Assembly (NCBI GenBank): GCA_027494135.1
Contig: JAOSJK010000001.1
Coordinates: forward strand, 1,467,378-1,531,377
Direction of reading: 5' to 3'
Length of the DNA stretch: 64,000 bases
DNA from: Acidimicrobiia bacterium
GTDB taxonomy: Bacteria; Actinomycetota; Acidimicrobiia; IMCC26256; PALSA-610
Program-made: the position numbers and the translations under genes
Part shown: positions 34,401 to 42,814 of the stretch, in pieces
Numbering within the stretch: the first letter of the stretch is position 1
Layout: each line of letters opens with the position of its first letter
The notes under the pieces: model-generated
Told to the model about the DNA's origin: nothing
The model's input: the letters and a program-made list of their open reading frames with translations, nothing else
Database searches by the model: none

Positions 34401-34932
34401 GATCGCCACCGGCGTCGACCGCGACCGGCTCTCGTACCGATCCCTGCGGACGCTCGTCGACCTCGACACAGCGGTGGCGGCAGTCACCGGGTACACGAGG
34501 TACCGAATCGAGGGAGACCCTGCTGCGGCGGCCACGATCCAGGTGGTCGACCGAGGTGGCGTCGCCGTCGACATTCCTTCGCGCACATCGCAGCAGGCCG
34601 GCCTCCGCGGAACCAAGCACCGAGTCGCCTCCGAGCGCGAGGTCACCGTCGTGCGTGGTCGGGCCGACGGGAGGACGATCGTCGCAGTCCCCGAGGTGAA
34701 GGCGAACCAGGCCACGGGGATCGTCCTGCTACACGTCCGGTTCCACGACCGACTGGCGCCGGAAGCGGCGCGACGCGTGCTCCAGGGCTATCGCGGCCGC
34801 TACGAGGCGATCCGCGATCAGGTCACCGAGACGGAGCCCGTCTTCTCCGACGAGATCCTCGGCGAGATCGATCTCGTCGAGCTGCTGACGGAGCCGGTCG
34901 CCTCGCTCGCGGACCGGTGGAGGACGTCGTGA
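31480..34932 (+). CDS. Giant glucosamine-6-phosphate synthase-like protein, 1150 residues
   Basis: Glutamine-dependent sugar aminotransferase relatives (GlmS) usually have about 610 residues; this one has 1150. Cys2 of MCGIVAVV is the N-terminal nucleophile. About 145 helical residues (about 9-155) then interrupt the domain before RLEVRGRDSAG (167-177). The rest of the glutaminase site is present: AHTRWASVG, NGDVDNY, TDAKVIP. The first SIS domain has ISQSGTTTDT (about 581) and VPSTKAF; the second has VGNGPNRIAAAEVRIKLSEL. About 315 more residues follow (from about 835) with no assignment. No frame break is seen in 3.4 kb. It stands after glmM and before nnr and alr, fitting a cell-wall role. 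Confidence 0.85.
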   Translation: MCGIVAVVRRRTERPAPRLADLGAELDAAFTGLSLLVRGEPQRLAAGLAEVACAVEDVDAHLRGVAGCSALVADGGALADLVERVDALAGAVTTLDAMVDSQDVAGRIGDVEEVNAALVRVKDAVWSLSGDRLRGAEAVRDLAGRDAGLAAIECYASIQIALAALDRLEVRGRDSAGLHVLVVGHGLDLDDPAVTHLIGTRGDDPLFAARSVRVDRDYVSIVYKTAVEIGELGDNTTSLRAQVRGDELLRRALDADDAQTTVLAHTRWASVGMISEPNAHPLDSYEEDGTGASHVVAALNGDVDNYADLEAVEGLRIPAEIATDAKVIPVLVARRIAAGLDVTEAFRSTVSSFEGSVAVAVQVAADPDKTLLALRGSGQALYVGLAEDAFVVSSEPYGLVGEAHEYLRLDGESPADAGDPGTRGQIVVLDRAKAGSIQGVHRYAYDGRDLPVGDGEWQLSEITTRDVDRGDHPHYLLKELMESPRSFRKTLRGRIVAADGGLCVRLPPEAISADLMSRLQNGDISRVAVVGQGTAAVAGRSLASALREQLGSTPVRVEAIAATELSGFGLSDDMSDTLVVAISQSGTTTDTNRTVDVVRERGAAVISIVNRRQSDLVDKSDGVLYTSDGRDVEMAVPSTKAFYAQIAAGFLLAFALADALCASGRPAVSAEARTEMLAGLRDLPDAMEEVLRRREAIEAAARAHAPSRRHWAIVGNGPNRIAAAEVRIKLSELCYKSIACDLTEDKKHIDLSAEPLILVCAAGLSGSTADDVAKELAIYRAHKAAPIAIVSDDEVRFDAALDTLRVPVVHTSLAFVLSAMVGHLFGYEAALAIDASARPLRGARGRIEAIATEAEDGDELLQLLVSQIEPFSGAFFDTLRAGGYDGQLEAGTAVRVASILRYATGVIPLDAYAVEHGRVGTPSTLVEDLTEALTDAIDELTRPVDAIKHQAKTVTVGVSRSDESLLRVPLVQQLIATGVDRDRLSYRSLRTLVDLDTAVAAVTGYTRYRIEGDPAAAATIQVVDRGGVAVDIPSRTSQQAGLRGTKHRVASEREVTVVRGRADGRTIVAVPEVKANQATGIVLLHVRFHDRLAPEAARRVLQGYRGRYEAIRDQVTETEPVFSDEILGEIDLVELLTEPVASLADRWRTS

Positions 34933-34953
34933 GCGGAGCACACAGATCCCGCG

Positions 34954-36474
34954 GTGGCCGGTGAGGCATCCTCGGTCGGTTCGGCCGCGAGAGGGTGGTC
35001 CGTGCTCCCGGTCGTGACGCCGGCCGAGATGGCCGCCGCCGATCGCCGGGCGATCGACTCGGGTACCACCGAGGCCGTGCTCGTCGAGCGTGCGGGTCGG
35101 GCTGTCGCATGGGAGGCGCGCAGGATCCTCGGAGGCTGCTACGGACGTCGGGTCGTAGTTGTCTCGGGCAAGGGGAACAACGGGGCCGACGGCGAGGTCG
35201 CGGCGCGCGTTCTCGTCCACTGGGGTGCGAGGGTCGAGGTCGTGCAGATCGGCGCGAGACTCGACCGTGACTCGGTCAGCAGATCGGTCGCCAGGTCGCA
35301 CCTAGCGATCGACGCGATGTTCGGGACCGGATTGAAGGGCCCACTCGGCGGCGACGCGGCGTGGATCGCCGGCGAGCTCCGCTCGGCGGGGGTGCCCGTT
35401 CTCTCGGTCGACATCCCATCGGGCGTAGACGGCTCGACCGGGCGAGTCGCCGGCTTAGCCGTCATGGCGACGGCGACCACGACGTTCGCGGCGTTGAAGC
35501 CGGGTCTGCTCTTCGAACCGGGAAGAACTCACGCAGGTCGTGTCCGGGTCGTCGGAATCGGTGTCGAGCCGTCGGTCGGCGGAGAGCTCCCACCGGTGAG
35601 GTGCACGACCTCGACCGACGTGTCGGCGGTCGTCGCGATGAACCCGCGCATTCGACGCGCAGACGTGCACAAGTGGACGGCGGGGGTGCTGATCGTCGGA
35701 GGATCACCCGGCATGACGGGCGCGCCGCTCCTCGCAGCGCGAGCCGCTGCGCGCGCGGGTGCGGGGATGGTCGTGGCCGGAGTGCCCGGAATCACTGCGG
35801 CCGCTGCGGCCTCGGGAACGGAGGTGGTCGTCCGGGCCCTTCCCGCGGGGGTCGACGGAGCCTTCGACGACGACGCCGGGCGGGTGGTGGTGCGCGACCT
35901 CGCCGGCAGGTTCGCCTGCATCGCCGTCGGCCCCGGTCTAGGGCCCGACCATCGCGCGCGCGAGGCGGCGCGCCGCATCGTCGCCGAGGCGCAGTGCCCC
36001 TTGGTGGTGGACGCCGACGGGTTGAACGCGCTTGCGGAGGATCCCGCAGCGCTGCGCGTCCGCAGTGCTGGGGGGCTGCCGAGACCGGTCCTCACCCCGC
36101 ACGTCGGCGAGTACGAGCGCCTCGCCGGCGAAGCGGTCGGGGACGACCGGATCGCGGCGGCGGCCCGACTCGCCGAGAGCACCCGCTCGGTGGTTCTCCT
36201 GAAGGGCCCGGGCACGGTCGTGGCGAGCCCGGACGGCCGGGTGGCGGTCTGCCCCATCGGCGGCCCGGAGCTCGCCTCGGCCGGCACGGGCGACGTCCTC
36301 ACGGGGATCGTCGCCGCATTCCTCGCGTTCGGGGCGGATGGTTTCGAGGCCGCCGCCGCTGCGGCGTGGTTGCAGGCCGAGGCCGCCGCCACGGCCGGAA
36401 CGGGGGCGAGCCTCGTCGCGGGTGACCTGGTGGAGGCGCTGGGCCCTACTCTTGGCGGTCTGAGCTCGCACTAG
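34954..36474 (+). CDS. nnr: Bifunctional NAD(P)H-hydrate epimerase/dehydratase
   Basis: Repairs hydrated NAD(P)H. 506 residues in two domains. Residues about 15-225 are the epimerase (VVSGKGNNGADGEVAARVL, then DAMFGTGLKGPLGG and VDIPSGVDGSTG). The rest is the ADP-dependent dehydratase (VGGSPGMTGAPLLAARAAAR, VDADGLNAL, LTPHVGEYERLAG, ASAGTGDVLTGIVAAFLA). I keep the GTG at 34954; a later GTG at 35002 is also possible. It lies between the GlmS-like gene and a CBS protein, 21 and 15 bases away, so it is likely in one operon with alr. Confidence 0.95.
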   Translation: MAGEASSVGSAARGWSVLPVVTPAEMAAADRRAIDSGTTEAVLVERAGRAVAWEARRILGGCYGRRVVVVSGKGNNGADGEVAARVLVHWGARVEVVQIGARLDRDSVSRSVARSHLAIDAMFGTGLKGPLGGDAAWIAGELRSAGVPVLSVDIPSGVDGSTGRVAGLAVMATATTTFAALKPGLLFEPGRTHAGRVRVVGIGVEPSVGGELPPVRCTTSTDVSAVVAMNPRIRRADVHKWTAGVLIVGGSPGMTGAPLLAARAAARAGAGMVVAGVPGITAAAAASGTEVVVRALPAGVDGAFDDDAGRVVVRDLAGRFACIAVGPGLGPDHRAREAARRIVAEAQCPLVVDADGLNALAEDPAALRVRSAGGLPRPVLTPHVGEYERLAGEAVGDDRIAAAARLAESTRSVVLLKGPGTVVASPDGRVAVCPIGGPELASAGTGDVLTGIVAAFLAFGADGFEAAAAAAWLQAEAAATAGTGASLVAGDLVEALGPTLGGLSSH

Positions 36475-36489
36475 GACCCGGAGGACCGG

Positions 36490-36960
36490 ATGCCAGCTAA
36501 CACAGCCGTTCGCGATGTCATGACGGGCGATGTCGCGACGCTACGTCCGGATCAGATGGTCGCCGAGGCAGCCGACCTGATGGCCGGAGGGCGGTACGGC
36601 GCGATGCCGGTCGTCGACTCGGAGGGCCGCCTGGTCGGCCTGCTCAGGGACGAGGATCTGATCGTGTCGGAGGCGCGACTCCACGTGCCGACGACCATCT
36701 CGTTCCTCGGTGGCCAGTTCACGCTCCCCGGTCAGCTGAAGCGGTTCGAGGAAGAGATCCGCAAGATGGTCGGCTCGACGGTAGGTGACGTGATGGACCC
36801 CGATCCGGTGACGATCGGACCGGACGAGACCGTCGAGGAGCTCGCGACCCGCATGCACGACGGCGAGGTGACCCACATGCCCGTCGTCGGAGCCGATGGA
36901 AGTGTGATCGGCATCGTGGCGCGCGGCGATCTCGTCCGCCTCATAGCGCGCACCACCTAG
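36490..36960 (+). CDS. Protein with two CBS domains
   Basis: 156 residues with a CBS pair: VRDVMTGDVATLRPDQMVAE with GAMPVVDSEGRLVGLLRDED, and VGDVMDPDPVTIGPDETVEE with THMPVVGADGSVIGIVARGD. Stand-alone CBS pairs bind adenine nucleotides and regulate partners; the partner is not evident. The spacer between the two domains (about residues 60-95) includes an amphipathic stretch. It starts at ATG 36490, ends 17 bases before alr, and is probably co-transcribed with nnr and alr. Confidence 0.9.
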   Translation: MPANTAVRDVMTGDVATLRPDQMVAEAADLMAGGRYGAMPVVDSEGRLVGLLRDEDLIVSEARLHVPTTISFLGGQFTLPGQLKRFEEEIRKMVGSTVGDVMDPDPVTIGPDETVEELATRMHDGEVTHMPVVGADGSVIGIVARGDLVRLIARTT

Positions 36961-36977
36961 GAGTCTGCGAGGTCTTC

Positions 36978-38120
36978 GTGGCCGAGGCAGGGGTGTTGCG
37001 GCCGGTCTGGGCAGAGGTCGATCTCGCCGCGATCCGGGAGAACGTGCGGGAGATCGCAGCGCTGGTGGCGCCGGCGCGCGTCCTCGCGGTCGTCAAGGCG
37101 GATGCCTACGGACACGGTGCCGATGCGGTCGCCCGTGCCGTGATCGAGGCGGGTGCTCAGTGGCTGGGTGTGGCGCTCGTCGAGGAGGGCGTGCGCCTGC
37201 GAGAGGCGGGGATCGAGGCTCCGATCCTGTTGCTGTCGGAACCGGCCCCGGAAGCGGCCGCGTCGGTGGTGATGCACCGACTCACGCCGGTTGTGTACAC
37301 CGAAGGAGGAGTCGACGCGCTCGCAGCTGCGGCGGTCGCCACCAACGAGGGTCGGTTGCTGGGCGTGCATCTGAAGGTCGACACCGGAATGCACCGCGTG
37401 GGAGTCACTGCGGCCGGTGCCGTGCGCCTCGCAGAGACGATCGAGAGTCGATCGGGACTCCGGATGGAAGGCGTCTGCACTCATCTCGCCGCTGCCGACG
37501 ACAACACGGATGAGTACACGAACGATCAGCTCGAGAGGTTCGACGCCGTCATCGCCGATCTCTCCGAGTCGGGAAGACGGCCGGAGCTGGTGCACGCGGC
37601 GAACACGGCCGGGGCGCTCGCCTTCCCACGGGCCCGCTACGACATGGTCCGTGTAGGAATCGGCGTCTACGGCATCGCGCCGGCCCACGACCTCGAGGGT
37701 GTGGTTACCCTGCGGCCGGCGATGTCGGTGAAGGCATGTGTCTCTCACGTGATGCGACTCCCCGCCGGTGAACGGGTGTCGTACGGCCTCCGATACGAGC
37801 TGGATCGCGAATCGTGGATCGCCACCCTCCCAATCGGGTACGCCGACGGCGTGACGCGCGCCTTGGGACACACGGGTGGGCAGGTCCTCGTCCGTGGCCG
37901 CCGGTTCCCGATAGCGGGGACGGTCACGATGGACCAGCTCATGGTCGACCTCGGCGACATGCGCGTGGATCCGGGCGAGGAGGTGGTCCTCCTGGGCGTG
38001 CAAGGGAACGACTCGATCCCGGCGTGGGAGTGGGCCGAGCGCCTGGAGACCATTCCGTACGAAGTCGTCTGCGGCATCGGGCCGCGCGTTCCGCGTCGGT
38101 ACACGGAGAGCCGTAGGTGA
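36978..38120 (+). CDS. alr: Alanine racemase
   Basis: Makes D-alanine for peptidoglycan. 380 residues from GTG 36978. The PLP lysine lies in AVVKADAYGHGADAVARAV (about residue 37). HLKVDTGMHRVGV, the catalytic-tyrosine segment GERVSYGLRYELD and TLPIGYADGVTRAL are present, as is the substrate-binding MDQLMVDLGD. The frame is intact. Its stop overlaps the following hydrolase by 4 bases, and the tsaE-tsaB-tsaD genes follow, a common actinobacterial order. Confidence 0.96.
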   Translation: MAEAGVLRPVWAEVDLAAIRENVREIAALVAPARVLAVVKADAYGHGADAVARAVIEAGAQWLGVALVEEGVRLREAGIEAPILLLSEPAPEAAASVVMHRLTPVVYTEGGVDALAAAAVATNEGRLLGVHLKVDTGMHRVGVTAAGAVRLAETIESRSGLRMEGVCTHLAAADDNTDEYTNDQLERFDAVIADLSESGRRPELVHAANTAGALAFPRARYDMVRVGIGVYGIAPAHDLEGVVTLRPAMSVKACVSHVMRLPAGERVSYGLRYELDRESWIATLPIGYADGVTRALGHTGGQVLVRGRRFPIAGTVTMDQLMVDLGDMRVDPGEEVVLLGVQGNDSIPAWEWAERLETIPYEVVCGIGPRVPRRYTESRR

Positions 38121-39124
38121 GCCCGTCGTCTCGTGGAGGCGCCGGCAGGCTTGCGGCGGTAGGCGCCGTCGCGGGCGGCGTCGTGGCCGCCGCATACGGA
38201 GCTCAGCGGCTCGCGACGCAGCGGCTGCGCCGCCGACCGGATCCGCACTCGGCTGTGCAGCGCGAGCTGGTCGCCGACGTGGACCACGAGCTCCACAGTC
38301 ACGACGGTGGCTCGATCCATGTCCTGGAGAGCGGTACCGGGATCCCGATCGTCTTCTCCCACGGCGTGACGCTCTCGGCCCGCATCTGGATCCGGCAGTT
38401 CGAGGCACTCCCGCGCGAAGGGCTCCGAGTCGTCGCGTTCGACGATCGTGGACACGGCGCCTCCGTAGCGGGGGATGCCGGCTTGACGATCGAGAGCCTC
38501 GCTCACGATTTCCGATCCGTGCTCGAAGGCCTCGACCTGCACGACGCCGTGATCGTCGGGCACTCGATGGGTGGCATCGCCGCGCAGGCATTCGCCGTGC
38601 GCCATCCGCGCGTGCTGGCCGAGCGCGTGGCCGGGATGGTCCTGCTGTCGACAATCGCGAGCACCCCGCTCGCCGTCTCCGGGTCGGCGTGGCTCGGGTC
38701 GGCGGTGAAGTGGATCGCCGGGGTGGCGCCGGACACCTCGGTGATATGGGGTGCTCGCGACCTCGGCCTGCTGGTCGCGCGCATCGGCTTCGGGCGAGAC
38801 GCGAAGGCGTCCGATGTGGAGATGGTCAGGCAGATGATGCTCGAGTGCCCGAGCGAGACTCGACGTGGCGTGCCGGGAGTGATCCTCGGGGTTGATCTGA
38901 CCGACGAGCTGCCGGAGATCGACGTCCCCACACTCGTCGTCTGCGGTAGTGCCGATGTCATCACCCCACCCTGGGAGTCACGCCGGATCGCGTCGCTGAT
39001 CCCCGGCGCTCGATTAGAGCTCTTCGAGCGCGGGGGTCACATGCTCATGCTCGAGCAGCCCGAGCGGTTCAACGACCTCGTGGCCGCGTTCGCGCGCTCT
39101 TCGGTGTCGTGCGATCGCGGGTGA
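38117..39124 (+). CDS. Alpha/beta hydrolase with N-terminal membrane anchor
   Basis: 335 residues. A hydrophobic Ala/Gly/Val segment (about residues 10-28) suggests a membrane anchor or signal. The hydrolase fold follows: oxyanion region VFSHGV, the nucleophile elbow GHSMGGIAAQAFA (Ser), a likely acid in VCGSADVITPPWESRRIA (Asp) and His in FERGGHMLMLEQPERFN. Such genes often lie between alr and tsaE in actinobacteria; the substrate is unknown. GTG 38117 overlaps alr by 4 bases. Confidence 0.9.
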   Translation: MSPSSRGGAGRLAAVGAVAGGVVAAAYGAQRLATQRLRRRPDPHSAVQRELVADVDHELHSHDGGSIHVLESGTGIPIVFSHGVTLSARIWIRQFEALPREGLRVVAFDDRGHGASVAGDAGLTIESLAHDFRSVLEGLDLHDAVIVGHSMGGIAAQAFAVRHPRVLAERVAGMVLLSTIASTPLAVSGSAWLGSAVKWIAGVAPDTSVIWGARDLGLLVARIGFGRDAKASDVEMVRQMMLECPSETRRGVPGVILGVDLTDELPEIDVPTLVVCGSADVITPPWESRRIASLIPGARLELFERGGHMLMLEQPERFNDLVAAFARSSVSCDRG

Positions 39125-39199
39125 CGGGGATGGTGGCGCGGCATCCGGTGGACCCGTAGAGCGGGGCTAGCATCGGTCGAGTCTCACTCAGGGAGGGTC

Positions 39200-39823
39200 G
39201 TGACCGCCGTGCCGTCCACCCCCAATCCGGCCGCGTTCGGCGGCACCACGCTCGCGGCTGTCGAGCAGGATGCGCTCTCGTGCAGTCGATGCGACCTCGC
39301 CGTTACCCGTACCCAGGTCGTCTTCGGGGCGGGTGATCCGAACGCCGATCTCCTACTCCTGGGAGAAGGGCCGGGAGAGCAGGAGGATCTCACCGGTGTC
39401 CCGTTCGTCGGACGCTCGGGGATGCTCCTCACGCAGCTGATCGAGGGGATCGAGCTGACCCGGGAGCGCGTCTACATCTGCAACGTGGTGAAGTGCCGAC
39501 CCCCCGGCAACCGCGACCCCCGACCCGACGAGATCGATGCGTGCGGCCCGTGGCTCGATGAGCAGCTGGAGCTGATCCGACCGATCGTGATCATCACTCT
39601 TGGGAACTTCGCCACGAAGCTGATGCTCGCGACGAAGGAGGGAATCACGAAGCTCCGCGGGCGGGAGATGGAGCTACAGCGTCCGGGCGCCCGGGGCGTG
39701 GTCGGCTGCGTCGTCGTGCCCACGTACCATCCCGCCGCCGTGCTCCGCAGCGGCGGACGACTCCTCGCGGAGACCAGGGCCGACTTCGTGAAGGTGAAGC
39801 GGCTGCTGCGAGCGTCCGGATGA
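39200..39823 (+). CDS. Uracil-DNA glycosylase, family 4 type
   Basis: 207 residues. It removes uracil from DNA in base-excision repair. The family-4 motif GEGPGEQEDLTGVPFVGRSG and the C-terminal PTYHPAAVLR are clear. Four cysteines for a [4Fe-4S] cluster are visible: CSRC near residue 28, CNVVKC near residue 95 and CGPWL near residue 113. It starts at GTG 39200 with agggagg upstream. A TAGCAT at 39168-39173 could be its -10 box. Its stop overlaps the tsaE start by 4 bases. Confidence 0.92.
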   Translation: MTAVPSTPNPAAFGGTTLAAVEQDALSCSRCDLAVTRTQVVFGAGDPNADLLLLGEGPGEQEDLTGVPFVGRSGMLLTQLIEGIELTRERVYICNVVKCRPPGNRDPRPDEIDACGPWLDEQLELIRPIVIITLGNFATKLMLATKEGITKLRGREMELQRPGARGVVGCVVVPTYHPAAVLRSGGRLLAETRADFVKVKRLLRASG

Positions 39824-40331
39824 GAGTCGTGACCCGCTCGGTCGACGAGACGCGGTCGCTCGGCGCTGCGCTTGCTGCACACCTGCGGCCGGGCGACTTG
39901 CTCCTGCTCGCTGGCGACCTCGGGTCGGGCAAGACGGCGCTGGCCCAGGGAGTCGCAGCGGGCCTCGGCGTGACCGAACCTGTGGTCAGTCCCTCGTTCA
40001 CGATCGTCCGGGAGTACGAGGGCGCATCCCGCTGGCGCACGTCGACGTGTACCGACTTGATCGGGTGCAGGAGCTCCACGATCTCGGACTGGACGAGATC
40101 GTCGACGGAGGTCACGTCACACTCATCGAGTGGGGCGATGCCGTCGCCGCCGCACTTCCCGGCGAGCGCCTCCTCGTCCGCCTCGAAGCGGGCTCGACCG
40201 ACGACGAGAGGGTCGTGTCGCTCGTGCCGCACGGCGCAGCGTGGAGGGGCAGGCTGGAGGAGCTGGAGGCGGCGATAGCCGGCCCGGGGTTCGAGGTATT
40301 CGACGCCGGCGGACCCTCCGAGGGGGTCTGA
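39820..40331 (+). CDS. tsaE: t6A biosynthesis ATPase TsaE (one apparent frameshift)
   Basis: TsaE is the ATPase of the TsaBDE complex that makes N6-threonylcarbamoyladenosine in tRNA. It has the P-loop GDLGSGKTALAQG and the switch segment SPSFTIVREYEG. The frame then changes, continuing IPLAHVDVYRLDRVQELHDL and VTLIEWGDAVAAALPGERL in the next one. One G missing at about 40018-40021 gives EYEGRIPLAHVDVYRLD. Repaired length is about 170 residues. tsaB follows with no gap. Confidence 0.92.
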
Positions 40332-41043
40332 GTGCACCTCCTCGCGATAGACACGGCGACCGGGAGGGTCGGCGTCGCCATCGGCTGCGAGTCGGGGCTC
40401 CTAGGCTCCGTCGAGCTCGGAGGCGGGGGCGCCGAGGGACCTCCGCGTCACGCGGAGCAGGTGGCTCCGGCGATCGAGTACCTGTGCAAGGAGACCGGGG
40501 TGGCGCTCGATCACATGTCCGCGGTCGCGGTGGGGAATCGGCCCGGGCATGTTCACGGGGCTGCGAGTCGGTGTGACCACGGCGAAGGTTCTCGCGCAGG
40601 CGCTACGGATCCCGGTCGTACCGATCCCGAGCCTCGATCTGATCGCCTATCCGTTGAGGCACTCGTCGGCGCTCGTGGTGCCGGTCGTAGATGCGCGCAG
40701 GAGCGAGGTCTACTACGCGATGTATCGTCCCGTGCCGGGAGGGCTCCAGCGCGTCTCCGGGTACGAGCTCGGCACACCGGCCGACGTCGTCGCCGAGCTG
40801 CAATCGCGGCGCGGGGAGTCGATCGTCGCCGGCGACGGGGCTGCGCGGTTCCGTGAGGTGTTCGCCGATCTCGATCGCGTGGAGCTGGCGGGGGCGTCGT
40901 ACGCAGCCCCCAGCCTCGCCGCCCTGGTCGAGCTGGCGGCGGGCTGCTACGAGCGAGAGCAGTTCGTGCCGCCGTCGGACGTGACCCCCATGTACCTGCG
41001 CAGGAGCGATGCCGAGATCGCCTTGGAGAGGAGAGGCGTGTGA
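40332..41043 (+). CDS. tsaB: t6A biosynthesis protein TsaB (one apparent frameshift)
   Basis: TsaB is the partner protein of TsaD. It starts MHLLAIDTATGRVGVAIGCE at GTG 40332. At 40536-40537 one surplus A breaks the family motif GIGPGMFTGLRVGVTTAK; the text reads GNRPGH in one frame and MFTGLRVG in the other. The rest, to MYLRRSDAEIALERRGV, is complete. Repaired length is about 237 residues. It overlaps the next gene by 4 bases. Confidence 0.92.
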
Positions 41044-42635
41044 TGGCGGTTGCGAGGGAGAGTGCCGGCGGTGAGAGCCCCGAGGATGCACCCCTCGACG
41101 TGCACGTCGTCGCCATGCGGCGCCGGCACCTCAGAGGGGTGCTGCGCATCGAACAGCAGGCGTACCCACGCCCTTGGAGCATGTCGCTCTTCCTCGGGGA
41201 GATGTCACTGCGCTCATCGCGCGCCTACTTCGTCGCACGCTCGGGACGAGAGGTGGTCGGGTATGCGGGGCTCATGATGGTGCTCGACGATGGGCACGTC
41301 ACCACCGTCGCGGTCGACCCTCTCATGCGGCGACGCGGTGTGGCGACGCGCCTGGTGCTGGCAGTCTGCCGTGAGGCGGTACGGCGCGGAGCCGACGCCA
41401 TGACTCTGGAGGTGCGGTTCTCGAATCGCGGGGCGCAGGAGCTATATCGGCGGTTCGGCTTCAGACCCGTCGGCGTCCGCAAGGGCTACTACCAGGAGAC
41501 CGGTGAGGACGCTCTGGTCATGTGGGCACACGAGGTGAACGAGCCCGCGTACACGGAGCTGCTGGACGCGATCGAGAGAGAGGCGTACGGAACGGGTTCC
41601 GGACGACGAGAGGCCGTCGTGAGCCCGAACGGCGGCGACCTGATCCTGGCGATCGAGACCTCCTGCGACGAGACGGCGGCCGCCGTGGTGGAGCGGGGTC
41701 GCACGATCCGGTCATCGGTCATCGCCAGCCAGGCGACTCGACACGCGCCGTTCGGAGGGGTCGTCCCGGAGATAGCGAGCAGGGCGCACCTCGAGCTGGT
41801 GAACCCGGTCGTCTCCCAGGCGCTCGTCGAGTCGGGCTGTGAGCTGGCCGACATCGACGCCGTCGCGGCGTGTCACGGACCCGGCCTCGCCGGGGCGCTG
41901 CTCGTCGGCGTTAGCGCAGCGAAGGCCCTGGCCCTCGCAGGCGGTCTGCCGTATGTGGGGGTACACCACCACGAAGCGCACATCTACGCGGCGCTGCTGG
42001 AGGATCCGACCCTGGAACCGCCCCTGGTTACTCTCATCGTCTCGGGGGGCCACACGCTCATCGTCGCGATGCACGACCACGGTGATTACCGGGTGCTCGG
42101 CCAGACCGTCGATGATGCGGCCGGGGAGGCGTTCGACAAGGTCGCGAGGTTCCTCGGCCTCGAGTATCCCGGAGGCCCGGCGATCGACCGACTCGCGGCG
42201 CGGGGTGACGCGAGGGCGATCACATTCCCGCGCCCGATGCTGGCCGAGGGCCTCGACTTCTCGTTCTCGGGCCTGAAGACGGCGGTGGTCAACCACGGCC
42301 GGGCGAATCCGGAGGCCGACGTGGCCGACGTGGCGGCGTCATTCCAGGAGGCCGTCGTCGACGTTCTGCTCACGAAGCTGATGCGAGCGGCGGAGGAGGT
42401 AGGCGTGCCCACCGTCGTCGTGGGCGGCGGAGTGGCCGCGAACACGTCGCTCCGCTCGAGAGTGGTGGAAGAGGCCGCAGCGGCCGGCCTTCGCGTGATC
42501 CTCCCGGGTATCACCCTGTGCACAGACAATGCGGCGATGATCGGTGCGGTTGCGTGGTGGCGCCTCTCGGCCGACGGGCCGACGGACCTCTCCTCGGGGG
42601 CCTGGCCGGCGCTCCGCCTGCCCGGGAGTGGCTGA
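41040..42635 (+). CDS. tsaD: RimI acetyltransferase joined to TsaD threonylcarbamoyltransferase
   Basis: One 531-residue frame holds two enzymes. Residues about 20-170 are RimI, an N-acetyltransferase for ribosomal protein S18: VTTVAVDPLMRRRGVATRLV (acetyl-CoA site) and NRGAQELYRRFGFRPVGVRK. Residues about 200-531 are TsaD, which transfers threonylcarbamoyl to tRNA: AIETSCDETAAAVV, the iron-binding HHHEAHIYA, IVSGGHTLI, FSFSGLKTAVVN and TLCTDNAAMIGA. The linker contains GTG 41619 preceded by gacgagagg. A one-base indel there would turn the pair into separate genes with the GTGA overlap used elsewhere here, so the fusion may be an artefact. Both halves look functional. Confidence 0.88.
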   Translation: MMAVARESAGGESPEDAPLDVHVVAMRRRHLRGVLRIEQQAYPRPWSMSLFLGEMSLRSSRAYFVARSGREVVGYAGLMMVLDDGHVTTVAVDPLMRRRGVATRLVLAVCREAVRRGADAMTLEVRFSNRGAQELYRRFGFRPVGVRKGYYQETGEDALVMWAHEVNEPAYTELLDAIEREAYGTGSGRREAVVSPNGGDLILAIETSCDETAAAVVERGRTIRSSVIASQATRHAPFGGVVPEIASRAHLELVNPVVSQALVESGCELADIDAVAACHGPGLAGALLVGVSAAKALALAGGLPYVGVHHHEAHIYAALLEDPTLEPPLVTLIVSGGHTLIVAMHDHGDYRVLGQTVDDAAGEAFDKVARFLGLEYPGGPAIDRLAARGDARAITFPRPMLAEGLDFSFSGLKTAVVNHGRANPEADVADVAASFQEAVVDVLLTKLMRAAEEVGVPTVVVGGGVAANTSLRSRVVEEAAAAGLRVILPGITLCTDNAAMIGAVAWWRLSADGPTDLSSGAWPALRLPGSG

Positions 42636-42658
42636 TCCCGAGGTCGCGGGCTCGCGGC

Positions 42659-42687
42659 TTGCCCGGCCGCGGGGTGGCTGGTACCTT
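42659..42687 (+). promoter_or_regulatory. Promoter of groES
   Basis: TTGCCC at 42659-42664 and TACCTT at 42682-42687 with a 17-base spacer. The predicted start point, near 42694, falls at the edge of the CIRCE operator, which is the layout expected for HrcA repression. Inferred from motif and context. Confidence 0.65.
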
Positions 42688-42692
42688 CTCCA

Positions 42693-42719
42693 TTAGCACT
42701 CGCGCATGGTGAGTGCTAA
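42693..42719. promoter_or_regulatory. CIRCE operator (HrcA site)
   Basis: TTAGCACTC at 42693-42701 and GAGTGCTAA at 42711-42719 form a perfect 9-base inverted repeat with a 9-base spacer. This is exactly the CIRCE consensus bound by the heat-shock repressor HrcA. It sits about 95 bases before groES, over the predicted transcription start. The hrcA gene is not in the window. Confidence 0.95.
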
Positions 42720-42814
42720 TCTGTCGAACGGCCCGGGGGGCCCGGTCGGACCCTGTCCGAGCGGCCGCCGGGAAGATCGCTGGAATACTGGACGCCCGTC
42801 GAGGAGGCGCATCG

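Noticed and set aside
42713..42814. A longer GroES starting at 42713.
   Set aside because: The extension would begin inside the CIRCE operator and is not conserved; ATG 42815 has a strong ribosome site.
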